Position numbers and translations under genes: made by a program
Shown here: positions 17,055-25,424 of the stretch, one piece after another
How the letters are laid out: every line of letters starts with the position of its first letter
Numbering within the stretch: position 1 is the stretch's first letter
Notes under the pieces: generated by a model
What the model saw: only the letters and a program-made list of their open reading frames with translations
What the model was told of the DNA's origin: nothing
The model's database searches: none
NCBI RefSeq assembly: GCF_002814235.1
Contig: NZ_PHSU01000031.1
Coordinates: 124,001-188,000, forward strand
DNA: 64,000 nucleotides
DNA from: Pseudomonas sp. QS1027
GTDB lineage: Bacteria; Pseudomonadota; Gammaproteobacteria; Pseudomonadales; Pseudomonadaceae
Direction of reading: 5' to 3'

Positions 17055-17160
17055 CCCTGTAGGAGCAGAGCTTGCTCGCGAACCGCTGCAAGCGGCCATT
17101 CACCATAGAGCTACGGCGTCTATGAAGCCGTCTTCGCGAGCAAGCTCTGCTCCTACAGGG
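17055..17160. repeat. REPIN: inverted pair of Pseudomonas REP sequences
   Basis: Two perfect 28-base arms (17055-17082 and 17133-17160), each reading CCCTGTAGGAGC...GCTCGCGAA in opposite orientation, enclose a 50-base spacer. The GTAGGAGC/GAGCAAGCTC core is the abundant P. fluorescens REP family mobilised by RAYT transposases. It sits between convergent genes, the preferred position of these elements. No RAYT gene is in the window. Confidence 0.88.
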
Positions 17161-17192
17161 ACCGCGTTTTCCCTGCATGATCGCAGTGCCTG

Positions 17193-17804
17193 TCAGACCG
17201 TTGTCAGGTCTTCGATATGCCGATACTGGGCACCCAGCTCCGCCGCCAATTGCACGGCACGTCCCAGACGGATCGGACCTTTTTCCAGGTCCACCAGCAA
17301 GGTCTGGCAGTTAAGCACCGGCAAGCCGGACCAGGCTTTCAAACGGCCATCTGTCAGCAACAGCACCCGCTGCTGTTCAGCCCCAAAGCGCTTCTGCCGC
17401 TTGGCCAACCAATCCGCTGCCTGCGTCAGCGCCGCCTGCAAGGGTGTGCCGCCCCCTGCCCCCAAGCCCTCCAGCCAACCACGCAAGTCACTCGAAGCCT
17501 TCAGCCCCTGAAGCTGCCACCTCGGCCGATCACCGCTGGCCGTCATCAACGCCAGGCGCGCCCGCTGCCGGTAAGCATCGTCAAACAACTGCGCCAGCAA
17601 GCCCTTGGCCTCACTCAACGCCTGATGTCGACGGGTCGAGGCCGACGCATCGACAATCACCAGCCACAATTCATGGGGCGAACGGCTGCGTGGACGAAAA
17701 CGCAGGTCCTTGCGCGAACGCGGGCGCCCGCCCAACAAGGTCTCCACCCAACTGATCGAGCCGCTTTCGCCGGCCCGGCTGACGCCTTGACGCCCAGCGG
17801 ACAA
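17193..17804 (-). CDS. Magnesium/cobalt-chelatase ChlD-like VWA protein
   Basis: A 203-aa protein consisting of little more than a von Willebrand A domain with a MIDAS motif (DASAS, 52-56), GGGTPL and LLTDG. It corresponds to the C-terminal integrin-like domain of ChlD/BchD; the AAA domain of classic ChlD is missing and is supplied by the separate ChlI-like protein encoded upstream. With CobN it should form an ATP-dependent cobalt chelatase. The only in-frame start seen is a TTG at 17804, 19 bases after an 11-bp hairpin that overlaps the chlI stop, so the start is uncertain. It is the last gene of the riboswitch-led cobW-cobN-chlI-chlD operon. Confidence 0.8.
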   Translation of the reverse strand: MSAGRQGVSRAGESGSISWVETLLGGRPRSRKDLRFRPRSRSPHELWLVIVDASASTRRHQALSEAKGLLAQLFDDAYRQRARLALMTASGDRPRWQLQGLKASSDLRGWLEGLGAGGGTPLQAALTQAADWLAKRQKRFGAEQQRVLLLTDGRLKAWSGLPVLNCQTLLVDLEKGPIRLGRAVQLAAELGAQYRHIEDLTTV

Positions 17805-17822
17805 ACGACCTGACCGAGGCCT

Positions 17823-17858
17823 GGCATCCGCCCCCGGCTTCAGTCGAGGGCGGATGCC
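17823..17858. promoter_or_regulatory. Hairpin at the chlI/chlD junction
   Basis: GGCATCCGCCC and GGGCGGATGCC form a perfect 11-bp stem with a 14-base loop, overlapping the chlI stop codon and ending 18 bases before the TTG start of chlD. In the operon direction no U-run follows. On the opposite strand TTTTTT (17865-17870) follows, so it could terminate plus-strand transcripts. Confidence 0.6.
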
Positions 17859-18865
17859 TAGGGCTTTTTTGGCCAGCTCGGAATTTCCCGGCGCGCACCG
17901 ACCGGCAAGGCCTGGGCCGGCAACTCACCCCATTGCCCCTGGCCCTGGGCCGGATCGCTCGCCGCCTGAGGTGCGGTGCCCGGATTCGACGCCGGCGCCG
18001 AGGCCGGCGGTGTCAGTTCGCGACGACGATGGCGCAAGGCAAACTCGGCCACCGCCTCGATATCCTCCGGGGCGATCTGCCCGGCCCCACGCCAGGCCGC
18101 ATGGGCCCGGGCGGCACGCAACCACACCAGATCGGCGCGCAGGCCATCGACACCCGCCGCAAAGCAGCGTTCGGTAATCGCCTCCAGGGCCTGGTCATCC
18201 AGGTCGATATCCGGCAAACGCACGCGGGCCTGGCGGCAGCGCTCACGCAAAGCCTCCTGCGCCGGCGCCCACTGCTCGCAAAAGCCCTGCGGGTCGCTAT
18301 CAAAATCCAGTCGCCGACGAATAATCTGCCCCCGTTCGCTCGGCTGTGGCTGGCCGCTGAGGGCCACGTTCAGGCCGAAACGGTCGAGCAACTGTGGACG
18401 CAATTCGCCCTCTTCCGGGTTCATGGTGCCGATCAGCACAAACCGCGCCGAATGCCGATGGGAAATACCATCACGCTCGACCCGATTGACGCCACTGGCG
18501 GCGACGTCCAGCAACAGGTCCACCAGATGGTCAGGCAGCAGGTTGACCTCGTCGACGTAAAGCACCCCGCCGTCAGCCTTCGCCAGCACGCCGGGGGAAA
18601 ACTGCGTCCGGCCTTCGCCCAGGGCCGCGTCCAGATCGAGGGTGCCCACCAGCCGCTCTTCCGTCGCCCCCAACGGCAAGGTGACGAACAAGCCGCTGGC
18701 CAGCAGATCGGCCAGGCCACGGGCCAGGGTCGACTTGGCCATGCCCCGCGGGCCCTCGATCAGCACACCGCCGATCTTCGGGTCGATCGCCGTCAGGCAC
18801 AGCGCCAGCTTCAGGTCGTCGGAAGCAACCACGGCCGACAGCGGGAAATGCGGGGTATCGCTCAT
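17858..18865 (-). CDS. ChlI-like AAA+ ATPase of the cobalt chelatase
   Basis: A 335-aa MoxR/ChlI-type AAA+ ATPase. Walker A is GPRGMAKST (38-46), Walker B VLYVDEVNLL, and the sensor region reads IGTMNPEEGELRPQLLDRFGL, all typical of magnesium-chelatase subunit I. The Pro/Ala/Gln-rich tail ending ARREIPSWPKKP resembles the linker of ChlD, suggesting that an ancestral ChlD was split here. The start is the ATG at 18865, with a GAGG ribosome site and MSDTPHFPLS; a GTG at 18874 is less likely. It lies 12 bases after cobN and should power Co2+ insertion into hydrogenobyrinic acid diamide. Confidence 0.87.
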   Translation of the reverse strand: MSDTPHFPLSAVVASDDLKLALCLTAIDPKIGGVLIEGPRGMAKSTLARGLADLLASGLFVTLPLGATEERLVGTLDLDAALGEGRTQFSPGVLAKADGGVLYVDEVNLLPDHLVDLLLDVAASGVNRVERDGISHRHSARFVLIGTMNPEEGELRPQLLDRFGLNVALSGQPQPSERGQIIRRRLDFDSDPQGFCEQWAPAQEALRERCRQARVRLPDIDLDDQALEAITERCFAAGVDGLRADLVWLRAARAHAAWRGAGQIAPEDIEAVAEFALRHRRRELTPPASAPASNPGTAPQAASDPAQGQGQWGELPAQALPVGARREIPSWPKKP

Positions 18866-18877
18866 GACTTGCACACC

Positions 18878-21800
18878 TCAGGAATCTTCTTCTATATCCA
18901 GCAGCAGGTTTTCCAATGCCTCGCGGTACTCGCCAGGCTCGCTCCACAACCCACGCTGCTGGGCTTCCAGCAGCCGTTCGGTCATATCTCGCAGCGCCGC
19001 CGGATTGTGTTCGCGGACAAAGTCGCGGGTGTCCGGGTCCAGCAGGTAGGCATCGGCCAGCAAGGCGTACTGGTGATCGTCGATCAGGCCGGTGGTGGCG
19101 TCGAAGGCAAACAGGTTGTCGACGGTCGCCGCCAGCTCGAACGCACCTTTGTAGCCATGGCGCTTGACCCCGTCGATCCATTTCGGGTTCGCCGCCCGTG
19201 AGCGGATCACCCGGTTCAACTCGTCCTTGAGGGTGCGGATCTTCGGCAGGTCCGGCTGGCTGTGGTCGCCATGATAGCTGGCGGCCTGTTCCCCGCGCAG
19301 GGTTTCCACCGCCGCCAGCATGCCGCCCTGGAACTGGTAGTAGTCGTTGGAGTCGAGCAGGTCGTGCTCTCGATTGTCCTGGTTTTGCAGCACCGCCCGG
19401 ACCTGGCTCAAGCGTTGCGCGAACTGCCCGCGCGCCGCCGTGCCTTCATCCTGGCCGCCATAGGCATAACCGCCCCAGTTCAGGTAGACCTCGGCGAGGT
19501 CCTCGCGGCTCTGCCACAAGCGCCCGTCGATGGCGTTCTGCACCCCGGCGCCATAGGCCCCGGGTTTGGCCCCGAAAATTCGCCAGCCGGCCTGACGGGC
19601 CGCCTGCTCCTCATCCAGGCCTTCAGCCCGCAACTGCTCGCGCTCGGCGCGGACCCGGGCGGCCAACGGGTTCATGTCCGCCGGTTCGTCCAGCGCCGCC
19701 ACGGCCTGCACGGCCGCGTCGAACAGGCGGATCAGGTTGGCAAAGGCATCGCGGAAAAACCCGGACACGCGCAAGGTCACGTCGACCCGCGGACGGTCCA
19801 GCAGGCTCAGGGGCAGGATCTCGAAATCGTCAACCCGCTGGCTGCCGGTGGCCCACACCGGCCGCACGCCCATCAGCGCCATGGCCTGGGCAATATCGTC
19901 GCCGCCGGTACGCATGGTCGCCGTGCCCCAGACCGACAGGCCGAGCTGGCGCAGATGGTCGCCATGGTCCTGCAAATGCCGTTCGAGAATCAGGTTGGCC
20001 GACTGAAAACCGATACGCCAGGCCGTGGTGGTCGGCAGGTTGCGCACATCCACGGAAAAGAAGTTGCGCCCGGTGGGCAACACATCCAGGCGCCCGCGAC
20101 TCGGCGCACCGCTGGGCCCCGCCGGCACGAAGCGACCCGCCAGGGCATCGAGCAGGCCGTTCATCTCAGCCGGTCCACAGGCATCCAGGCGCGGCGCGAC
20201 CACCGTCAGCAGCCCGTCGATAATCAGCCGTACATCGGCCCACAACGCCGTGTCCGGCCAATCGATTTCGGTTTGCAACGCCCGCTCGATCAGTTGCCCG
20301 GCGTACAGTTCGAGGCGCTCGCGGCTGTCGCCGGCGGTACGCCAGGTTTCCGTACTGACGCTTTGCAACGATTCGGGCCGGGGCCCGCCCCAGGGTTCGG
20401 CCAGGGCACAGTCCAGCGGATCGAAGCCCATTGCAAAGGCCTTGGCCAAGGCCCGCAACAAGCTGGACTGGGCACCACGCCCGTCACCCCGGGGAATCCG
20501 CAGCAAGGCCAGCAGCGTATCGATGCGCAGGCGCCCGGTTGGCGATTCGCCGAACACATGCAAACCGTCGCGGATCTGCGACTCCTTCAAGTCGCAGAGA
20601 TAGGTGTCCAACCGGGGCAACCAGATCGCCGCGTCGGCATCGCTGTCCAGGCCCGCGTCGAGTTGCAGTTCACGGTCGATCTGCGTCTCGCGCACCAGCT
20701 TGAGAATATCGCGCTGCAATTCGCGGGCACGCCGTGGGTCGAGCAATTGCGCTTCGTAGTATTCGTCGGCCAGCCGTTCCAGGTCTCGCAGCGGTCCGTA
20801 GGTCTCGGCGCGGGTCAGTGGCGGCATCAGGTGATCGATGATCACCGCCTGGGTGCGACGCTTGGCCTGGGCGCCCTCACCCGGGTCGTTGACGATAAAC
20901 GGATAGATATTCGGCAACGGCCCCAGCAATGCATCCGGCCAGCACTGCTGCGACAGACCGACGCCCTTGCCCGGCAGCCACTCCAGGTTGCCGTGCTTGC
21001 CGACATGGATCAGCGCATGGCTGCCATAGGTGTGCCGCAGCCAGAAATAGAACGCCAGGTAGCCATGGGGCGGCACCAGGTCCGGATCATGGTAGACCGC
21101 GCTGGCATCGACCTGATAACCCCGGGCCGGCTGGATACCGACGAAGGTCAGGCCAAAGCGCAGGCCGGCGATCATCATCCGCCCGCCACGGAACATCGGG
21201 TCCTGTTCCGGCCGGCCCCAGCGCGCCACGACCGCCTGGCGATTGGCCCCGGGCAGGCGCTCGAACATCGTCTGGTAATCGGCCAGGGCCATGCTCTGGT
21301 GACACGGCCGCAGGTCGAGGTTATCGAGATCATTGCTGACCCCGCCGAGCAAGGCCTGGATCAGCGCCGTGCCGCTTTCAGGCAAATCGTCACTCAGCGG
21401 ATAACCCTGCGCCTTGAGCGCCCGCAGGATATTCAGCGCCGCCGCCGGAGTATCCAGGCCCACGCCGTTGCCGATCCGCCCATCGCGGGTCGGGTAGTTG
21501 GCGAGGATCAGGGCGATGCGCTTGTCCGCGTTGGGCACCCGCGCCAGATCGATCCAGCGACGGGCCAGTTCGGCAACGAAATCCATGCGTTCGGGCTGGG
21601 CGCGATAGCAGACCACATCACTCTGGCTGCGCTCGCTGCGCCAGGCCAGGTCCTTGAAGCTGATGGGCCGGCTGATGATACGCCCGTCCAGTTCCGGCAA
21701 GGCGATATGCATCGCCAGGTCGCGAGGGCCGAGGCCCTGCTCGCTGGCCTGCCAGCCGGGTTCGTTGTCCTGGGCGCAGATGGCCTGGATCACCGGAATA

Positions 21801-22651
21801 TCCCGGCGAAACGGCCGCAGATGAGGGGCTTCAGGGCTGGACTGGGCAAATCCGGTGGTGTTGAGGATGATCGAGGCCGCCACCTCGTCCAGCAGGTCCT
21901 CGACCACGCTCAGGCACGCGGGTTCCTTGAGACTGGCCACGGCAATCGGCAAGGGATTGAGCCCGGCCGCCTGCAAGCGCTGGCAGAACACGTCGATGAA
22001 AGCGGTATTGGCCGCCTGCAGGTGCGAGCGATAGAACAGCACCGCCGCGACCGCTTGCCCGACCTGCCAGTCGGCGCGCCAACCCGCCAGTCCGGCGTCA
22101 TGGCGGTGTGGATGATAGATCGCCGTGCGCGGTAAGGGCTTCGGCTCTTCCCAGGCATAATCGCGCCCCAACCAGCGGTTGGCGAGACAGCGATACAGGT
22201 CCAGGGCATTGCCCAGGCCGCCCTGGCGCAGGAAATGCCAGAGCCGCTGGCCTTCCTCGGCGGGCACCGTGCTCAGGTCGCTCAGTTCCGGGTCCGGACG
22301 ATCGTCCCCCGGCACCAGGATCAGGGTCACCCCGCGCTCGGCCAGTTGCACCAGCCGTTCGATACCGTAGCGCCAGTAACCGATCCCGCCGTGCAACGAC
22401 AGCAGGATGACCCTGGCGTGTTGCAGCACCCGATCGAAATAGAGGTCGACCGAGGCGTGATTCTGCACCTGCATGGGATTGGCCAGGCGCAGACTCGGAT
22501 AATTTTCAGGCAGTTGCCGCGCCGCTTCGGCGAGCAATGCCAGGCTTGAATCGCCGCTGCAGAGGATCACCAGCTCGGCGGGGGTTTGTCCCAGGTCGGC
22601 GATGTTGTCATCCGACACGAAACCGCCGGGCTGGGTCCTGAGCAGATGCAT
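18878..22651 (-). CDS. cobN: Cobaltochelatase subunit CobN
   Basis: The large 1257-aa catalytic subunit of the aerobic cobalt chelatase, which inserts Co2+ into hydrogenobyrinic acid a,c-diamide. Full CobN/BchH similarity is evident: HLRPFRRDIPVIQA, YPTRDGRIGNGVGLDTPAA, LIHVGKHGNLEWLPGKG, RRTQAVIIDHLMPPLTRA and GAYGAGVQNAIDGRLW. The length is normal for the family. The start at 22651 lies four bases after the cobW stop. The partner subunits in this operon are ChlI/ChlD-like rather than CobS/CobT. A 957-codon open frame on the opposite strand is a compositional shadow. Confidence 0.97.
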   Translation of the reverse strand: MHLLRTQPGGFVSDDNIADLGQTPAELVILCSGDSSLALLAEAARQLPENYPSLRLANPMQVQNHASVDLYFDRVLQHARVILLSLHGGIGYWRYGIERLVQLAERGVTLILVPGDDRPDPELSDLSTVPAEEGQRLWHFLRQGGLGNALDLYRCLANRWLGRDYAWEEPKPLPRTAIYHPHRHDAGLAGWRADWQVGQAVAAVLFYRSHLQAANTAFIDVFCQRLQAAGLNPLPIAVASLKEPACLSVVEDLLDEVAASIILNTTGFAQSSPEAPHLRPFRRDIPVIQAICAQDNEPGWQASEQGLGPRDLAMHIALPELDGRIISRPISFKDLAWRSERSQSDVVCYRAQPERMDFVAELARRWIDLARVPNADKRIALILANYPTRDGRIGNGVGLDTPAAALNILRALKAQGYPLSDDLPESGTALIQALLGGVSNDLDNLDLRPCHQSMALADYQTMFERLPGANRQAVVARWGRPEQDPMFRGGRMMIAGLRFGLTFVGIQPARGYQVDASAVYHDPDLVPPHGYLAFYFWLRHTYGSHALIHVGKHGNLEWLPGKGVGLSQQCWPDALLGPLPNIYPFIVNDPGEGAQAKRRTQAVIIDHLMPPLTRAETYGPLRDLERLADEYYEAQLLDPRRARELQRDILKLVRETQIDRELQLDAGLDSDADAAIWLPRLDTYLCDLKESQIRDGLHVFGESPTGRLRIDTLLALLRIPRGDGRGAQSSLLRALAKAFAMGFDPLDCALAEPWGGPRPESLQSVSTETWRTAGDSRERLELYAGQLIERALQTEIDWPDTALWADVRLIIDGLLTVVAPRLDACGPAEMNGLLDALAGRFVPAGPSGAPSRGRLDVLPTGRNFFSVDVRNLPTTTAWRIGFQSANLILERHLQDHGDHLRQLGLSVWGTATMRTGGDDIAQAMALMGVRPVWATGSQRVDDFEILPLSLLDRPRVDVTLRVSGFFRDAFANLIRLFDAAVQAVAALDEPADMNPLAARVRAEREQLRAEGLDEEQAARQAGWRIFGAKPGAYGAGVQNAIDGRLWQSREDLAEVYLNWGGYAYGGQDEGTAARGQFAQRLSQVRAVLQNQDNREHDLLDSNDYYQFQGGMLAAVETLRGEQAASYHGDHSQPDLPKIRTLKDELNRVIRSRAANPKWIDGVKRHGYKGAFELAATVDNLFAFDATTGLIDDHQYALLADAYLLDPDTRDFVREHNPAALRDMTERLLEAQQRGLWSEPGEYREALENLLLDIEEDS

Positions 22652-22655
22652 GGGA

Positions 22656-23723
22656 TCAGGCGGTCAGCGCGGCGCGCAGGGTCGATTCGAGCAGCGCGGC
22701 ATCCAGCTCCTGGCCGATCAGCACCAGGCGGGTGACACGCGGCTCGTCCGCCGTCCAGGCACGGTCGAAGTGCTTGTCGAAACGGCTGCCCACACCCTGG
22801 ATCAGCAGGCGCATCGGCTTGTTCGGGATCGCGGCGAAACCCTTGACCCGCAGGATGCCGTGCTTGACCACCAGTTGCGTCAGGGCGTCCAGCAGCAGGC
22901 TTTCATCGGCCTGCGGCAGTTCGAGGGAGATCGAGTCGAAGGCATCATGATCGTGGTCATCATGGTCGTCATCGCCATGGTGGTGATCGTGGTGGCTGTG
23001 ACGACCGTCGATATGTTCCTCGGAACCGGCGCCCAGGCCCAGCAGCACGTCCAGGGGCAGGCGACCGCTGCTGGCTTCGATGACCTTCACCGCCGGCGGC
23101 AGCTCTTCGGCCACTTCCAGGCGCACCCGGGCCAGGTCTTCAGGGCTGATCAGGTCAGCCTTGTTGAGAATCACCAGGTCGGCGCTCGACAGTTGGTCGG
23201 CGAACAGCTCGTGCAGCGGCGATTCGTGGTCCAGGTTCGGGTCGAGCTTGCGCTGGGCATCGACCTGGTCCGGGAACGCAGCGAAGGTGCCGGCGGCCAC
23301 GGCCGGGCTGTCGACCACGGTGATCACCGCGTCGACGGTGCAGGCGCTGCGGATTTCCGGCCACTGGAAGGCTTGTACCAGGGGCTTGGGCAACGCCAGG
23401 CCGGAGGTTTCGATGAGGATATGGTCGAGATCGCCACGACGCGCCACCAGTTCACGCATCACCGGGAAGAATTCTTCCTGGACCGTGCAGCAGAGGCAGC
23501 CGTTGGCCAGTTCATAGACACGGCCATTGGCTTCTTCTTCGGTGCAGCCGATCGAGCACTGCTTGAGGATCTCGCCGTCGATGCCCAATTCGCCGAATTC
23601 GTTGACGATCACCGCGATGCGGCGGCCCTGGGCGTTGTCGAGCATATGCCGCAACAGGGTGGTCTTGCCCGAGCCGAGAAAGCCGGTGACGATGGTGACG
23701 GGAAGCTTGGCCAGTGTTTTCAT
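22656..23723 (-). CDS. cobW: CobW GTPase, cobalamin-associated metal chaperone
   Basis: A 355-aa COG0523/CobW G3E GTPase thought to deliver Co2+ to the chelatase. Walker A is GFLGSGKTT (14-22), the metal-binding CxCC is C76-x-C78-C79, and NKADL is the guanine motif. A very His/Asp-rich loop (HSHHDHHHGDDDHDDHDHD, about 243-262) precedes the C-terminal CobW_C domain and could store metal. The start at 23723 (MKTLAKLPVTIV) is given by homology and an AAGGG ribosome site. It is the first gene after the cobalamin riboswitch and therefore repressed by adenosylcobalamin. Confidence 0.95.
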   Translation of the reverse strand: MKTLAKLPVTIVTGFLGSGKTTLLRHMLDNAQGRRIAVIVNEFGELGIDGEILKQCSIGCTEEEANGRVYELANGCLCCTVQEEFFPVMRELVARRGDLDHILIETSGLALPKPLVQAFQWPEIRSACTVDAVITVVDSPAVAAGTFAAFPDQVDAQRKLDPNLDHESPLHELFADQLSSADLVILNKADLISPEDLARVRLEVAEELPPAVKVIEASSGRLPLDVLLGLGAGSEEHIDGRHSHHDHHHGDDDHDDHDHDAFDSISLELPQADESLLLDALTQLVVKHGILRVKGFAAIPNKPMRLLIQGVGSRFDKHFDRAWTADEPRVTRLVLIGQELDAALLESTLRAALTA

Positions 23724-23823
23724 CGGATGCCCTTTGGCAAAGTGGCGGGCATACGGGACGAGAACCACAGCCCTTGGGCGCGGATGCGTTCGCCACCGGA
23801 TCACCCCGCCCGGTTGTAGTGAG

Positions 23824-24024
23824 AAACGGTTACGAGGCAGGTCTCCTGGCTTACGGTCGGGCGGTTGGCGCCGCCTCCGGGAAGCACGCGAACCAGCCTG
23901 GCCTTGCGCCTTCCCGCCCAGGGGGCAGTGGCAGTGCAGGGCTATCGAACCGTTTACAGTTGCGGGGGCAGCCGCGGCATACCGCGTTCCCTTCTTAGCT
24001 TCGGCCGAGTGCCGAAGAACCTCG
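23824..24024 (-). ncRNA. Cobalamin riboswitch upstream of cobW
   Basis: On the minus strand the leader contains the conserved cobalamin aptamer parts in order: AAGGGAACGCGGT, GGCTGCCCCCGCAACTGT, a GCCACTG element, and the B12 box GCCAGGAGACCTGCC (23838-23852). The boundaries are approximate. The aptamer ends about 100 bases before the cobW start, so ligand binding probably reduces expression of cobW-cobN-chlI-chlD. It fills most of the 404-bp gap to the divergent glycosyltransferase gene. Confidence 0.95.
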
Positions 24025-24127
24025 AAGCTGCAAGGCTACGCAGTGCGTCGGGGCAGGTCAATCGCGAGCGCCGCTGTGGTTTAATTGCGCCCCTTTTCCC
24101 GCCCTGCCCGTTTCAAGGAATCGTGTT

Positions 24128-25420
24128 ATGAACGCCACCGACATCACCCAGGTCCTGGTTATCGGTTATGTCTGGCCGGAACCGCGCTCGTCGGCAGCCG
24201 GCGGGCACATGATGCAGATCCTCGAAAGCTTTCTCGAGGCCGGCTGGCGCATCACCTTCGCCAGCCCCGCCGTCGTCGGCGAACACAAGGCCGACCTGGC
24301 GAGCCTGGGCATCGAAGAGTGTCGCATCGAGCTCAACAACAGCAGCTTCGACCGTTTTGTCGCCGGCCTGCAACCGGACGTGGTGCTGTTCGACCGTTTC
24401 ATGATGGAGGAGCAGTTCGGCTGGCGCGTGGAAAAACACTGCCCCACGGCCCTGCGGGTGCTGGAGACCGCGGACCTGCAAAGCCTGCGCGATGCCCGCC
24501 AGCAACAGCTCAAGGCGCGCCTGAAAGACGACCAGGACCTGAATGACTTCAGCGCCCTGTTCGCCCCCGACCAACGGCAAATGTTCGAACAGATGAGCGC
24601 GACCGATCAGGCCCAGCGGGAAATCGCCGCCATCTACCGCTCGGACCTGAACCTGATGATTTCCGATGTCGAGTCGCAGTTGCTGATCGAACAGTTCAAG
24701 GTCCCGCCAGCGTTGCTGCACTGGTGCCCGTTGATGATCGACACCCCCGCGACGGCCTGCCGTGATTTCGACGAACGCGCGCACTTTCTCAGCATCGGCA
24801 ATTTCCGCCACGCGCCGAACTGGGATGCGGTGCTCTGGATGAAGACCACGATCTGGCCGCTGATCCGCCAACAGTTGCCCACCGCCCAATTGCATATCTA
24901 TGGCGCCTACACCCCGCCCAAGGCCACCGCGCTGCACAATCCCGCCCAGGGCTTTCATGTCATGAACTGGGCCGAGGATGCCTTGGAAGTCATGGCCGCG
25001 GCGCGGGTTTGCCTGGCGCCGCTACGGTTTGGCGCCGGGATCAAGGGCAAGATCGTCGACGCCATGCTCTGTGGCACAGCGAATGTCACCACCCCGATCG
25101 GTGCCGAAGCCATGCACGGTGAGCTGCCCTGGGCCGGCGCCATCGAAACCAGCGCCGTCGCCCTGGCCCAGGCGGCCGTGCGTCTCTACCAGGACCGTGC
25201 GCTGTGGCAGCAGGCCCAGGCCAACGGCCAGGCGCTGCTCGCCGCCCGTTATGAGCGTCGGGTCCATGGCCCCGCGTTGATTGCCCGGATCCAGGCCTGC
25301 CGCGAGGACCTGGCGGCCCATCGCCGGGACAACTTCACCGGGGCGATGCTGCGTCACCATCATCACAAGAGCACGCAGTACATGTCCCAGTGGATCGAGG
25401 CGAAGAACCGCACCGACTGA
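24128..25420 (+). CDS. Glycosyltransferase (GT-B, family 1/4-like)
   Basis: A soluble 430-aa protein with a two-domain GT-B pattern: an N-terminal Rossmann part (VLVIGYVWPEPRSSAAGGHMM) and a C-terminal donor-binding half (FLSIGNFRHAPNWDAV, LHIYGAY, CLAPLRFGAGIKGKIVDAMLCGTANVTTPIGAEAM) that resembles the E-x7-E region of GT4 enzymes. The acceptor and sugar are unknown. AAGGAA lies 8-13 bases before the ATG. The gene is transcribed away from the riboswitch and converges, with four bases between stops, on a secreted glycosidase-like gene. No polysaccharide cluster is nearby. Confidence 0.82.
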   Translation: MNATDITQVLVIGYVWPEPRSSAAGGHMMQILESFLEAGWRITFASPAVVGEHKADLASLGIEECRIELNNSSFDRFVAGLQPDVVLFDRFMMEEQFGWRVEKHCPTALRVLETADLQSLRDARQQQLKARLKDDQDLNDFSALFAPDQRQMFEQMSATDQAQREIAAIYRSDLNLMISDVESQLLIEQFKVPPALLHWCPLMIDTPATACRDFDERAHFLSIGNFRHAPNWDAVLWMKTTIWPLIRQQLPTAQLHIYGAYTPPKATALHNPAQGFHVMNWAEDALEVMAAARVCLAPLRFGAGIKGKIVDAMLCGTANVTTPIGAEAMHGELPWAGAIETSAVALAQAAVRLYQDRALWQQAQANGQALLAARYERRVHGPALIARIQACREDLAAHRRDNFTGAMLRHHHHKSTQYMSQWIEAKNRTD

Positions 25421-25424
25421 GTCG

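Noticed and set aside
19262..22135. A 957-codon open frame on the plus strand opposite cobN
   Set aside because: It is the antisense shadow of a high-GC gene: Gln/Arg/Gly/His-rich, no recognisable domain, and cobN is unambiguous.
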